14,580 nucleotides of DNA from Stenotrophomonas_A sp035539015 (lineage in GTDB: Bacteria; Pseudomonadota; Gammaproteobacteria; Xanthomonadales; Xanthomonadaceae): positions 1 to 14,580 of the forward strand of contig DATLJF010000047.1 of NCBI GenBank assembly GCA_035539015.1, read 5' to 3'. This document shows, piece by piece, positions 1 to 6,440 of the stretch. The translations under genes and the position numbers were made by a program. Each line of letters opens with the position of its first letter. The stretch's first letter is position 1. Under the pieces are notes generated by a model. The model did no database searches and had not been told where the DNA came from. It saw nothing but the letters and a program-made list of their open reading frames with translations.

Positions 1-1
1 G

Positions 2-2449
2 GCCGCACAATCCGATCGCGACCGCGCCACCTCTACCCGCATCGGCCAAGGTCTGTTCCATGACGGGCTGGCGCAGCGCGAGCAGATCGCCAGCGCGTTC
101 GACCGCCTGCTGGCCAGTGGCGACGTACACCGCCTGGACAGTGTGGCCAGTTTGCTTGCCTACATCGAGTCCGACCCGGGCCTGTACGACGCCGACCGCC
201 TGGCCTTCCGCGAAGTCCTGCGCAACCTGCAGGAGCGCATCAGCGCCGACTCGTCGTTGCCCGCGGTCAAGCTGCACCAGCGCATCGGCGAGGATCTCGA
301 GGCGCTCGACCAGATCGAGCAGCACTACGACCAGGAGCTGACCGCCATCTTCAGCCGCTTCGACCGCAGCCGCGCCATCGCGCAGAAGCGCGAGAAGTGG
401 GACGACTACGTCGCCTTCCTGCGCAAGCATTATGAGCGCGAGCAGATCCTGCGCGACTATGGCGTGGTCGAGCCGTATCCGATGTCGATGAAGGACAATG
501 ACCGCGAAGTGTTCGGCCGCGACCTGCCGGCCAAGACCGTCGTGCTCACCTTCGACGACGGCCCGCACAAGGCCTACACCGATGAGATCGTCGCCATCCT
601 CAAGCGCTACGACGTGCCCGGTGTGTTCTTCGAGGTCGGCCACAATCTCGGCAGCATCGACGCCCAGGGCAAGCCGGTGCTGGGCGCCCTGTCTGGCATC
701 AGCCACCGCCTGATGGACGACGGCTATGCCGTCGGCAACCACAGCCTCACCCATGCCCAGCTTTCGCGCACCAGCGGCGAGGCGCTACGCAGCCAGGTGC
801 TGGATACCGACGCCTTGCTGCGCGCAGTGGACACTGCACGCGCGCCACTGTTCCGATTTCCCTACGGCGCACGCAATGCCGAAGGCCTGCAGCTGCTGCG
901 CGAGGCCGGCTTGAAATCGATCATGTGGAACATCGACTCGATGGACTGGGCCGACCCGGTGCCGGACTCCATCGCGCGGCGTGTGCTCGATCAAGTCAGC
1001 CGCGAACAGCGCGGCATCATCCTCTTCCACGACATCCATGACCGCGCGGTCAAGGCACTGCCGCAGATCCTCGACCGACTGATCGCCGATGGCTACCAGT
1101 TCGCCGGGTGGAACGGTCGCGACTTCACCGTGGCGCGGCCGCGCACCGTCGCCACCGATACCACGGTAACCACCGGCTACGAGAAATCCTGGGCGCTGGT
1201 GGTGGGCATCGACGACTACGCGCACTGGCCGCGGCTGCAATACGCCGCCAACGACGCTCAAGCCATCGCCGACAAACTGACCGGCACGTTTGGCTTTCCC
1301 GCTTCGCAGGTGGTGGTGCTGAAGAACGGCGAGGCTACCCGCAACAACATCCTGGCCGCGTTCCATGACCGCCTCGCGGACGAGCACACCGCGCGCAACG
1401 ACCGCGTCTTCGTGTTCTTCGCCGGCCATGGCGCCACCCGCCGCCTGGCCAGCGGCCGCGAGCTGGGCTACATCATCCCGGCCGATGCCGACGCCGACGA
1501 TGTCGCCCGCGATGCCATTGCAATGACCGACATTCAGAACATCGCCGAGAGCCTGCGCGCCAAGCACGTGATGTTCGTGATGGACGCCTGCTACAGCGGA
1601 CTCGGCCTGACCCGTGGCGGCGGTGGCAACGCCGCGTTCCTGCGCGAGAACGCGCGCCGCCTCGGCCGCCAGATGCTCACCGCCGGTGGTGTCGACCAAC
1701 AGGTGTCGGACAGCGGCCCCAACGGCCACTCGGTGTTCACCTGGGTGTTGCTGCAGGCGCTGTCGGGCAAGGGCGACCTCAATGGCGACGGCCTGATCAC
1801 CGGCACCGAACTGGCCGCTTATGTCGCGCCGGCGGTATCGGCGTTGGCGCCTCAAACGCCTGCGTTCGGCAGCCTGCCCGGCTCGGAGGGCGGCGAGTTC
1901 GTATTGCAAGTGCCGCAGGCCGACGAATACCTCAACGCGGGTACCGACCAGCTCGCCGCGGACGCCATCGCGATGAACGGTAAGGTCGAGGCCAGCCAGC
2001 CCAACGTCGGCAGCGCCGCGGCAGTAACGGTCAAGGACCTGCAGGGCGACAACAAGCAGCTCGCCATCCCGGCGGCCGGGCCGCAGAGCGACCGCCAGCT
2101 GGCGCAGCGCGCCAACGAGCGCGGCCTGCAGTTGTACAAGGAAAAGCGCTACGACGAGGCCGCGCTGCAATTCGCCGAGGCGCTGAAGCTGCGGCCGGAC
2201 TTTGCGTTGGCGGCCAACAACCTAGGCTTCGTCTACTACCGCCAGGCGCGCTATGCCGAGGCCGCGCGCTGGCTGGAGAATACCGTGCGCATCGACCCCT
2301 CGCGTGCCGTCGCCCAGGTCAACCTGGGCGATGCGTACCGGCAGCTCGGCGAGCGCGAGAAAGCACGGCAGGCCTACAGCACCTATCTCGCCCTGCAGCC
2401 CTCGGGTGCGGCGGCGGCGCAGGTGCGCGAAAAACTGCAGTCGCTGTAA
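2..2449 (+). CDS. NodB polysaccharide deacetylase / caspase-like / TPR fusion protein (5'-partial)
   Basis: The frame is open from base 2 to the TAA at 2447-2449 (815 visible codons), so the true start is upstream of the window. The GTG at 143 is internal. Order of parts: a helical, charged region (2-520); a NodB domain (about 530-1130); a caspase/C14 domain (about 1185-1900); a linker; three TPRs (about 2090-2449). NodB motifs are complete: TFDDGP (548-565), HSLTH (740-754), RFPYG (854-868), DSMDW (935-949) and LFHD (1022-1033), which supply the metal-binding and catalytic residues for N-deacetylating a polysaccharide or peptidoglycan sugar. The caspase dyad is also present: His in FFAGHGA (codon 1427-1429) and Cys in DACYSG (codon 1589-1591). 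An EF-hand-like loop lies at 1775-1810. NodB enzymes normally act outside the cytoplasm, but any signal peptide would be upstream and unseen. Domain assignment is firm; substrate and biological role are unknown. Confidence 0.93.
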   Translation, partial: AAQSDRDRATSTRIGQGLFHDGLAQREQIASAFDRLLASGDVHRLDSVASLLAYIESDPGLYDADRLAFREVLRNLQERISADSSLPAVKLHQRIGEDLEALDQIEQHYDQELTAIFSRFDRSRAIAQKREKWDDYVAFLRKHYEREQILRDYGVVEPYPMSMKDNDREVFGRDLPAKTVVLTFDDGPHKAYTDEIVAILKRYDVPGVFFEVGHNLGSIDAQGKPVLGALSGISHRLMDDGYAVGNHSLTHAQLSRTSGEALRSQVLDTDALLRAVDTARAPLFRFPYGARNAEGLQLLREAGLKSIMWNIDSMDWADPVPDSIARRVLDQVSREQRGIILFHDIHDRAVKALPQILDRLIADGYQFAGWNGRDFTVARPRTVATDTTVTTGYEKSWALVVGIDDYAHWPRLQYAANDAQAIADKLTGTFGFPASQVVVLKNGEATRNNILAAFHDRLADEHTARNDRVFVFFAGHGATRRLASGRELGYIIPADADADDVARDAIAMTDIQNIAESLRAKHVMFVMDACYSGLGLTRGGGGNAAFLRENARRLGRQMLTAGGVDQQVSDSGPNGHSVFTWVLLQALSGKGDLNGDGLITGTELAAYVAPAVSALAPQTPAFGSLPGSEGGEFVLQVPQADEYLNAGTDQLAADAIAMNGKVEASQPNVGSAAAVTVKDLQGDNKQLAIPAAGPQSDRQLAQRANERGLQLYKEKRYDEAALQFAEALKLRPDFALAANNLGFVYYRQARYAEAARWLENTVRIDPSRAVAQVNLGDAYRQLGEREKARQAYSTYLALQPSGAAAAQVREKLQSL

Positions 2450-2459
2450 CCTGTCCGGC

Positions 2460-3791
2460 ATGGCGCAGACCCAGACCATCGCCGCGATTGCCACCGCCAC
2501 CGGAGCCGGCGGCGTCGGCATGATCCGGCTCTCCGGTCCTGCTGTACGCGCGATCGCCGCTGCGCTGCGCGTGCCGGCGTTGCGTCCGCGGCATGCGCAC
2601 TACGCGCGCTTCCGCGACGACGATGGCAGCATCATCGACGACGGCCTCGCGCTCTGGTTTCCAGCGCCACACAGCTTCACTGGCGAAGACGTGCTCGAGC
2701 TGCAAGGACACGGCAGCCCGGTGGTCCTGCGACAACTGCTGGCGCGATGCATTGCGCTCGGCGCACGCCAGGCGCGACCGGGTGAGTTCAGCGAGCGCGC
2801 GTTCCTCAATGGCAAGCTCGACCTGGCGCAAGCCGAGGCGATCGCCGACCTGATCGCCGCCGGCGACGAGCGCGCCGCCCGCGCCGCCCGCCGTTCGCTC
2901 GACGGCGTGTTCTCGCGGCGCGTCGATGCCGTCGCCGAACAGCTCACCGTCTTGCGTATCCATGTTGAAGCGGCGATCGACTTCGCCGACGAACCGATCG
3001 ACACCCTGGGCGGCGCGCAGGTACACGCCGGCCTGGCGGCAACGCAGGACGCACTCGCCGTGTTGCTTCGCGACGCCGAGCGCGGCCGCAAACTTCGCGA
3101 CGGCCTGCATGCGGTGCTGATCGGCCCGCCGAATGCGGGCAAGAGTTCGTTGCTCAACGCATTGGCCGGCAGCGACCGCGCCATCGTCACCGACCTGGCC
3201 GGCACCACCCGCGATACCTTGCACGAAACCATCCGCATCGACGGCCTGGAATTGACCCTGGTCGACACCGCGGGCCTGCGCGACAGCGGCGATGCAATCG
3301 AGCGCGAGGGCATGCGCCGCGCCCGCGCCGAGTTGCAGCGTGCCGACCTGGCGCTGGTCGTCATCGATGCGCGCGACCCGCAAGCCGGCCATGCCGCGGT
3401 TGCCGACGACGTGGCGCAGGTGCCGCGCAGCCTGTGGATCCACAACAAAAGCGACTTGCTGCCCGCGCCGCCGGAACTGCCGGCCAATGCCATTGCCGTC
3501 TCGGCTGCCACCGGGCTGGGCCTGGCGCAATTGCATGCACGGCTGGTCGAACTCGCTGGCAACGGCGAAGCGCAGGACGGCGAATTTTCCGCCCGCGCTC
3601 GGCATGTGGAAGCACTGCTACGTGCGGGTGAGCATCTGCAGTCCGCCGTGGCGCAGCTGGATCACGAGCAGCTTGAATTGGCCGCCGAAGAACTGCGCCT
3701 GGCGCATGACGCATTGGGCGAGATCACCGGGCGCATGACCGCCGATGACCTGCTAGGGCGGATTTTCTCGAGCTTCTGCATCGGCAAATAA
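2460..3791 (+). CDS. mnmE: tRNA uridine-5-carboxymethylaminomethyl(34) synthesis GTPase MnmE
   Basis: MnmE (TrmE) acts with MnmG to place the (carboxymethyl)aminomethyl group on C5 of wobble U34 in certain tRNAs. The ATG at 2460 gives 443 aa, close to the family norm of about 450, and the N-terminus MAQTQTIAAIATATGAGGVG fits the folate-binding domain. The GTPase domain shows G1 GPPNAGKSS (222-230), G2 GTTRDT (248-253), G3 DTAG (269-272) and G4 NKSD (329-332). The C-terminus ends in FCIGK with the conserved cysteine. It begins 10 bases after the stop of the deacetylase-caspase gene with no clear Shine-Dalgarno sequence, so co-transcription and translational coupling are likely. The same frame stays open upstream to 2253, but that stretch lies inside the preceding gene and is not MnmE-like. 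Confidence 0.98.
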   Translation: MAQTQTIAAIATATGAGGVGMIRLSGPAVRAIAAALRVPALRPRHAHYARFRDDDGSIIDDGLALWFPAPHSFTGEDVLELQGHGSPVVLRQLLARCIALGARQARPGEFSERAFLNGKLDLAQAEAIADLIAAGDERAARAARRSLDGVFSRRVDAVAEQLTVLRIHVEAAIDFADEPIDTLGGAQVHAGLAATQDALAVLLRDAERGRKLRDGLHAVLIGPPNAGKSSLLNALAGSDRAIVTDLAGTTRDTLHETIRIDGLELTLVDTAGLRDSGDAIEREGMRRARAELQRADLALVVIDARDPQAGHAAVADDVAQVPRSLWIHNKSDLLPAPPELPANAIAVSAATGLGLAQLHARLVELAGNGEAQDGEFSARARHVEALLRAGEHLQSAVAQLDHEQLELAAEELRLAHDALGEITGRMTADDLLGRIFSSFCIGK

Positions 3792-3800
3792 CCGCCACCC

Positions 3801-4262
3801 TCAAACGTACATCCCGTCGCGCAAATTGACCCCGTGCTCCAGCCACGCCTTCAACGCGCACAGCATCTGCGACCAGCCCATGCAGTTGCCATAGGACGCG
3901 CGCAGGCCCTCATCGCCATCGCCCCAGCCGATCTCGCCGATCTCCACGCGCGTGCGGCCATCGTCGGTGGCGGTGAAGTCGAAGGTGACGGTCGTGCGCC
4001 GCGCCGGCTCGCCTTCTTTGACTGGCTCGTTGGAATCCCAGCGCAGCACGATTCGTTGCGGCGGCGTGGCCTCGACCACCTCGACCGGAAACTCGCCGGG
4101 AAAGTCGGCGAAGTCCCAATGCACCGTGGTCCCGGTTGCAAGACGCCCCCGCGCGCCGCCGGTGGTGAAGTAGCGCGACAGCTGCGCCGGGTCCGCTACG
4201 GCTTCATAGACCTGTTCCACCGGCTTGCCGATATGCGCGAACACGCTGAATTGGGGATGCAT
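3801..4262 (-). CDS. SRPBCC/AHSA1-family protein (polyketide cyclase/START-like fold)
   Basis: A small soluble protein of 153 aa. The START-like helix-grip pattern is visible: an opening strand HPQFSVFAHIGKPVEQVYEAVADP, then WDFADFPGEFPVEVVEATPPQRIVLRW-type strands, a TTVTFDFTAT...TRVEIGEIGW hairpin, and a long C-terminal helix beginning GWSQMLCALKAWLEHG. This matches the AHSA1-like branch of SRPBCC proteins, which bind hydrophobic ligands or act as co-chaperones; the ligand cannot be told. The ATG at 4262 is chosen because GAGGAG sits 7 bases upstream (4275-4270). A TTG six bases earlier would lie almost against that site. It is convergent with mnmE (9-base gap) and 75 bases downstream of the rhomboid gene on the same strand, with a possible promoter of its own in that gap. 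Confidence 0.88.
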   Translation of the reverse strand: MHPQFSVFAHIGKPVEQVYEAVADPAQLSRYFTTGGARGRLATGTTVHWDFADFPGEFPVEVVEATPPQRIVLRWDSNEPVKEGEPARRTTVTFDFTATDDGRTRVEIGEIGWGDGDEGLRASYGNCMGWSQMLCALKAWLEHGVNLRDGMYV

Positions 4263-4291
4263 GGGCAATCTCCTCGAAGGCGAATGCGCTT

Positions 4292-4320
4292 GTTCTAACC
4301 CCGCGGCCGCCGCGATGCAA
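4292..4320 (-). promoter_or_regulatory. Possible promoter for the SRPBCC gene
   Basis: On the minus strand TTGCAT (4320-4315) is followed after 17 bases by TAGAAC (4297-4292), about 30 bases before the ATG at 4262. The -10 matches TATAAT at 4 of 6 positions and the -35 matches at 3 of 6. The spacing is ideal but the match is modest, so transcription could equally continue from the rhomboid gene. Confidence 0.35.
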
Positions 4321-4337
4321 AGCCTACTGCGCCTGGA

Positions 4338-5117
4338 TCATTCCTCCCCGGCACGCGGCCGCAAGCGCACCACGACGGCGCCCTGCGGCTGCTCGCGTTT
4401 CCACAGCACCGGTACTTGTGCCGGTCGCGAGGGCTCCAAGCCTTCCTCGTCGGCCTCGCTGGCGTCAGCGGCGTCGGCCGCTTCTTCTTCGTCTTCCCAG
4501 CTGTAGCGCTTGCGCGGCGGCAGCGGATCGAGGTGGCGGAAGAGCAGGGCACCCAGCACACCGGCCAGTGCGCCGCCCATGTGCGACTGCCAGGAGATGC
4601 CCGGCTCGCGCGGCAGGATCGCCAGCAACATGCCGCCGTAGAACAGGAACGCGATCATGCTGGTGGCGATCGCGGCGCGGTCGCGGCGGATCAGGCCGAG
4701 CACGAACAACAGGAACATCAGGCCGTGGGTCACGCCACTGGCGCCGAGATGGTAGGTGCCAACATCGCCCAGCCACCACGCACCCAGGCCGGAGCCGAGC
4801 CACATCAACGGCAACGACCACAGCGTCGCGCGCGGGTATACGCTCCCGGCCAGGGTACCGAGGATCAACATAGCGAATGCGTTGGCGCCGATGTGCTCCA
4901 GCGAGCCATGCAGCAGCGGTGCGGTCAGCACCCCCCACAACCCGACCCATTCGTGTGGGCGCACGGCCAGGGGGCGCCAGTCGAAGCCAGCCTGGCTGGC
5001 GAATACCGCCACCATCACCAGCACCGCGCCAAAGCTCAGGTTGAAGGCACGCAGCACCCGGCCGCGCTGCGCGCGGGCGTCGTCGGCCGGGTCGAAAGCG
5101 GAATTGGAAGTGTCCAT
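4338..5117 (-). CDS. Rhomboid-family intramembrane serine protease
   Basis: A polytopic membrane protein of 259 aa from the ATG at 5117. The frame continues upstream to a TTG at 5192, but that extension is Arg/Pro-rich and crosses the intergenic hairpin, so the ATG is preferred. Rhomboids cleave transmembrane helices of other proteins inside the lipid bilayer with a Ser-His dyad. The catalytic serine is in GASG (Ser127) and the histidine is His179 in SWQSHMGGALAG. The oxyanion-hole motif HGSLEHIGAN (His70, His75, Asn79) is also present. At least five further hydrophobic segments can be seen. After the last helix (about 195) the protein has a cytosolic-looking tail with an acidic run at about 208-226 (EDEEEAADAADASEADEE) and no recognised domain. 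It lies between terC and the SRPBCC gene, all on the minus strand. Its substrate is unknown. Confidence 0.9.
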   Translation of the reverse strand: MDTSNSAFDPADDARAQRGRVLRAFNLSFGAVLVMVAVFASQAGFDWRPLAVRPHEWVGLWGVLTAPLLHGSLEHIGANAFAMLILGTLAGSVYPRATLWSLPLMWLGSGLGAWWLGDVGTYHLGASGVTHGLMFLLFVLGLIRRDRAAIATSMIAFLFYGGMLLAILPREPGISWQSHMGGALAGVLGALLFRHLDPLPPRKRYSWEDEEEAADAADASEADEEGLEPSRPAQVPVLWKREQPQGAVVVRLRPRAGEE

Positions 5118-5175
5118 GCTTTGCGGATGGCGGCAGGCGCGGCGATTGCAAGGCCCGCGCGGCCGGGAGAATGGG

Positions 5176-5205
5176 CGGCTCCGGCGGGACAATCCGCCGG
5201 AGCCG
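5176..5205. repeat. 12-bp perfect inverted repeat between terC and the rhomboid gene
   Basis: CGGCTCCGGCGG (5176-5187) and its exact complement (5194-5205) flank a 6-base loop. The hairpin lies 15 bases beyond the terC stop and about 60 bases before the rhomboid ATG. It is strong enough to stop or pause RNA polymerase, or to protect the terC mRNA 3' end. Neither strand has a T-run after it, so it is not a textbook intrinsic terminator. The remaining sequence of this 102-base gap shows nothing else convincing. Confidence 0.6.
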
Positions 5206-5219
5206 GGCGTAGCAACGGC

Positions 5220-6176
5220 TCAGGAGCCGTGCGGACGCGGCGGCGAGCGCAGGCTCAGCACCACGGTGGTGGCGATGATCGCGAACACCGCGCCCAGCGA
5301 TACCCAGACCGGCAGCTTCACCAGGTCGATCGCCAGCATCTTCAGGCCGATGAAGACCAGCACTACCGCCAGCCCATAAGGCAGCAGGTGGAAGCGGTCG
5401 GCCATGCCGGCGAGCAGGAAGAACATCGCGCGCAGGCCGAGCACGGCGAACACGTTGGAGGTCAGCACGATGAACGGGTCGGTGGTGATGGCGAAGATCG
5501 CCGGGATGCTGTCCACCGCGAAGATCACGTCGGTCACTGCGATCAGGATCAACACCACGAACAACGGCGTGAACCAACGCACGCCGTCCTTCTCCAGCAT
5601 CAGGCGGTTGCCGTTGTACTGCGGGTTGATGCGCAGGTGGCTGCGCATCCAGCGCAGTACCGGGTTCGCTTCCAGGTCCGGCTCCTTGCCGGCCGAGAAC
5701 CACATCTTCACGCCGGTCAGCAGCAGGAACGCACCGAACACGTACAGCAGCCAATGGAACTTGGTCAGCAGCACCGCGCCGGCGAAGATCATCACCGCCC
5801 GCAGCACGATCGCGCCGAGCACGCCGATCACCAGCACGCGCTGGCGCTGCTCTTCGGGCACGGCGAAGTAGTTCATCACCATCAGGAAGACGAAGATGTT
5901 GTCCACCGCCAGTGACTTCTCCACCAGATAGCCAGTGAGGAACTCCAGGCCAATGCGGTTGGCCAGCACGCTGCCGGCGGTTTCGTGCAGGTACCACCAC
6001 AGGCCAGCGTTGAACAGCAGGGCCAGGGCTACCCAGCCCAGGCTCCACCACAGCGCCTCCTTGAAGGTGACCTTGTGCGGCCCGCCGTGGCGCATGAGCA
6101 CCAGGTCGACCAGGAGCGCGACTACCACGACGACTGCGAAGCCGCCCCAGAGCCAGAGATTGCCGATGGTTTGCAT
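5220..6176 (-). CDS. TerC/Alx-family integral membrane protein, Mn2+-associated
   Basis: A 318-aa membrane protein, matching the usual Alx/TerC length of about 320. Nine or so hydrophobic helices are seen, starting with NLWLWGGFAVVVVVALLVDL. The two family signatures with membrane-embedded acidic residues are present: EKSLAVDN (86-93) and DVIFAVDS (216-223). TerC-family proteins (Alx, YkoY, YceF) have been linked to manganese export and to metallating exported proteins; the name comes from tellurite resistance, but no ter cluster is present here. The ATG at 6176 begins at the first hydrophobic segment. Its long leader carries a yybP-ykoY Mn2+ riboswitch, which strongly supports a manganese-related role. 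It is divergent from the rRNA methyltransferase gene. Confidence 0.95.
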   Translation of the reverse strand: MQTIGNLWLWGGFAVVVVVALLVDLVLMRHGGPHKVTFKEALWWSLGWVALALLFNAGLWWYLHETAGSVLANRIGLEFLTGYLVEKSLAVDNIFVFLMVMNYFAVPEEQRQRVLVIGVLGAIVLRAVMIFAGAVLLTKFHWLLYVFGAFLLLTGVKMWFSAGKEPDLEANPVLRWMRSHLRINPQYNGNRLMLEKDGVRWFTPLFVVLILIAVTDVIFAVDSIPAIFAITTDPFIVLTSNVFAVLGLRAMFFLLAGMADRFHLLPYGLAVVLVFIGLKMLAIDLVKLPVWVSLGAVFAIIATTVVLSLRSPPRPHGS

Positions 6177-6200
6177 GTGGAAAGTCCCGTAGAGAAAGTG

Positions 6201-6229
6201 AAAACGCCTCGAACCGCACGGCCGAGGCG
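6201..6229 (-). terminator. Candidate intrinsic terminator in the terC leader
   Basis: On the minus strand CGCCTCG (6229-6223) pairs with CGAGGCG (6211-6205) around an 11-base loop, then TTTTC follows immediately (6204-6200). It sits between the riboswitch and the terC ATG, about 25 bases before the coding region. That position suits transcription attenuation as part of the riboswitch expression platform. The T-run is short, so efficiency is uncertain. Confidence 0.5.
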
Positions 6230-6257
6230 CTGCACACGGAAAACTTTCCGGGAATAC

Positions 6258-6284
6258 AGACCTTCGCCATCGCGGCGAAGGTCT
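6258..6284 (-). promoter_or_regulatory. Riboswitch expression-platform hairpin competing with aptamer P1
   Basis: On the minus strand AGACCTTCGCC (6284-6274) and its exact complement (6268-6258) form an 11-bp stem with a 5-base loop. The 5' arm contains the CCTTC (6281-6277) that closes helix P1 of the upstream aptamer, so aptamer and hairpin cannot form fully together. That is the usual logic of a ligand-controlled switch: metal binding stabilises P1 and frees the 3' arm. No T-run follows this hairpin directly. Confidence 0.75.
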
Positions 6285-6381
6285 CGCTCACAGCCGTTTC
6301 CGGCTGCCGTTGCACCGGAGTCCGCCGTGAAGGCCGGGACTCGAATTGACGGCGACAACGTTGGGAGCTACTCCCCTTCTT
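6277..6381 (-). ncRNA. yybP-ykoY family Mn2+ riboswitch aptamer
   Basis: Read on the minus strand, this leader contains the family's conserved elements in order. GAAGGGGAGTAGC (6379-6367) is the 5' P1 strand plus the invariant L1 core. GTCGCCGTCAATTCGAG follows the first helix, then a variable hairpin, and then GTGAGCGAGACCTTC as the L3 core and 3' P1 strand. GAAGG (6379-6375) pairs with CCTTC (6281-6277) to close P1. Members bind Mn2+ and typically control TerC/Alx, MntP or P-type ATPase genes. A TerC gene starts 100 bases downstream and a promoter begins transcription at the aptamer's 5' edge. Recognition is from sequence motifs, not a covariance-model search. Confidence 0.92.
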
Positions 6382-6388
6382 GCGGGCC

Positions 6389-6417
6389 ATTCTGCCGGCA
6401 GCCGGAGAGGCCGTCAA
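6389..6417 (-). promoter_or_regulatory. Sigma70-type promoter for the terC riboswitch transcript
   Basis: TTGACG (6417-6412) is followed after exactly 17 bases by CAGAAT (6394-6389) on the minus strand. The matches to consensus are 5/6 and 4/6. The predicted start, near 6382, falls right at the 5' edge of the riboswitch, giving a leader of about 205 nt before the terC ATG. Confidence 0.75.
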
Positions 6418-6425
6418 ACCGTCGG

Positions 6426-6440
6426 TACAATAGGCATATG
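6426..6440 (+). promoter_or_regulatory. Extended -10 region and candidate leaderless start of the rRNA methyltransferase gene
   Basis: TACAAT (6426-6431) matches TATAAT at 5 of 6 positions and ends 6 bases before the ATG at 6438. Transcription would then begin at or next to the start codon. No good -35 is seen at 16-18 bases, and there is no Shine-Dalgarno sequence at useful spacing. Confidence 0.55.

Noticed and set aside
785..2170. 461-codon open frame on the minus strand
   Set aside because: It is the antisense shadow of the deacetylase-caspase gene. High GC keeps frames open, and the translation shows no domain.
2253..2459. Upstream extension of the mnmE frame
   Set aside because: It overlaps the TPR-coding end of the preceding gene, and the translation is Arg/Pro-rich. 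The MnmE N-terminus clearly begins at the ATG at 2460.
2319..3605. 428-codon minus-strand frame across mnmE
   Set aside because: It is antisense to a certain mnmE and has no recognisable protein pattern.
4263..4268. TTG start for the SRPBCC gene
   Set aside because: It lies one base from the GAGGAG site, too close for initiation. The ATG at 4262 has a spacing of 7.
4416..5915. 499-codon plus-strand frame, His/Gln-rich
   Set aside because: It lies antisense to the rhomboid and terC genes, both of which have complete family motifs. The composition is that of a shadow frame.
5220..6176. Tellurite-resistance island
   Set aside because: TerC alone, with no terA/B/D/E/Z neighbours and a Mn2+ riboswitch, points to manganese biology rather than a ter operon.
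4465..6417. 650-codon minus-strand frame
   Set aside because: It is a shifted frame over terC and rhomboid and runs through the riboswitch; the translation is Arg/Ala/Pro-rich.
5985..6437. Long N-terminal extension of the rRNA methyltransferase
   Set aside because: It runs antisense through terC and its riboswitch. The PUA domain starts at the ATG at 6438.
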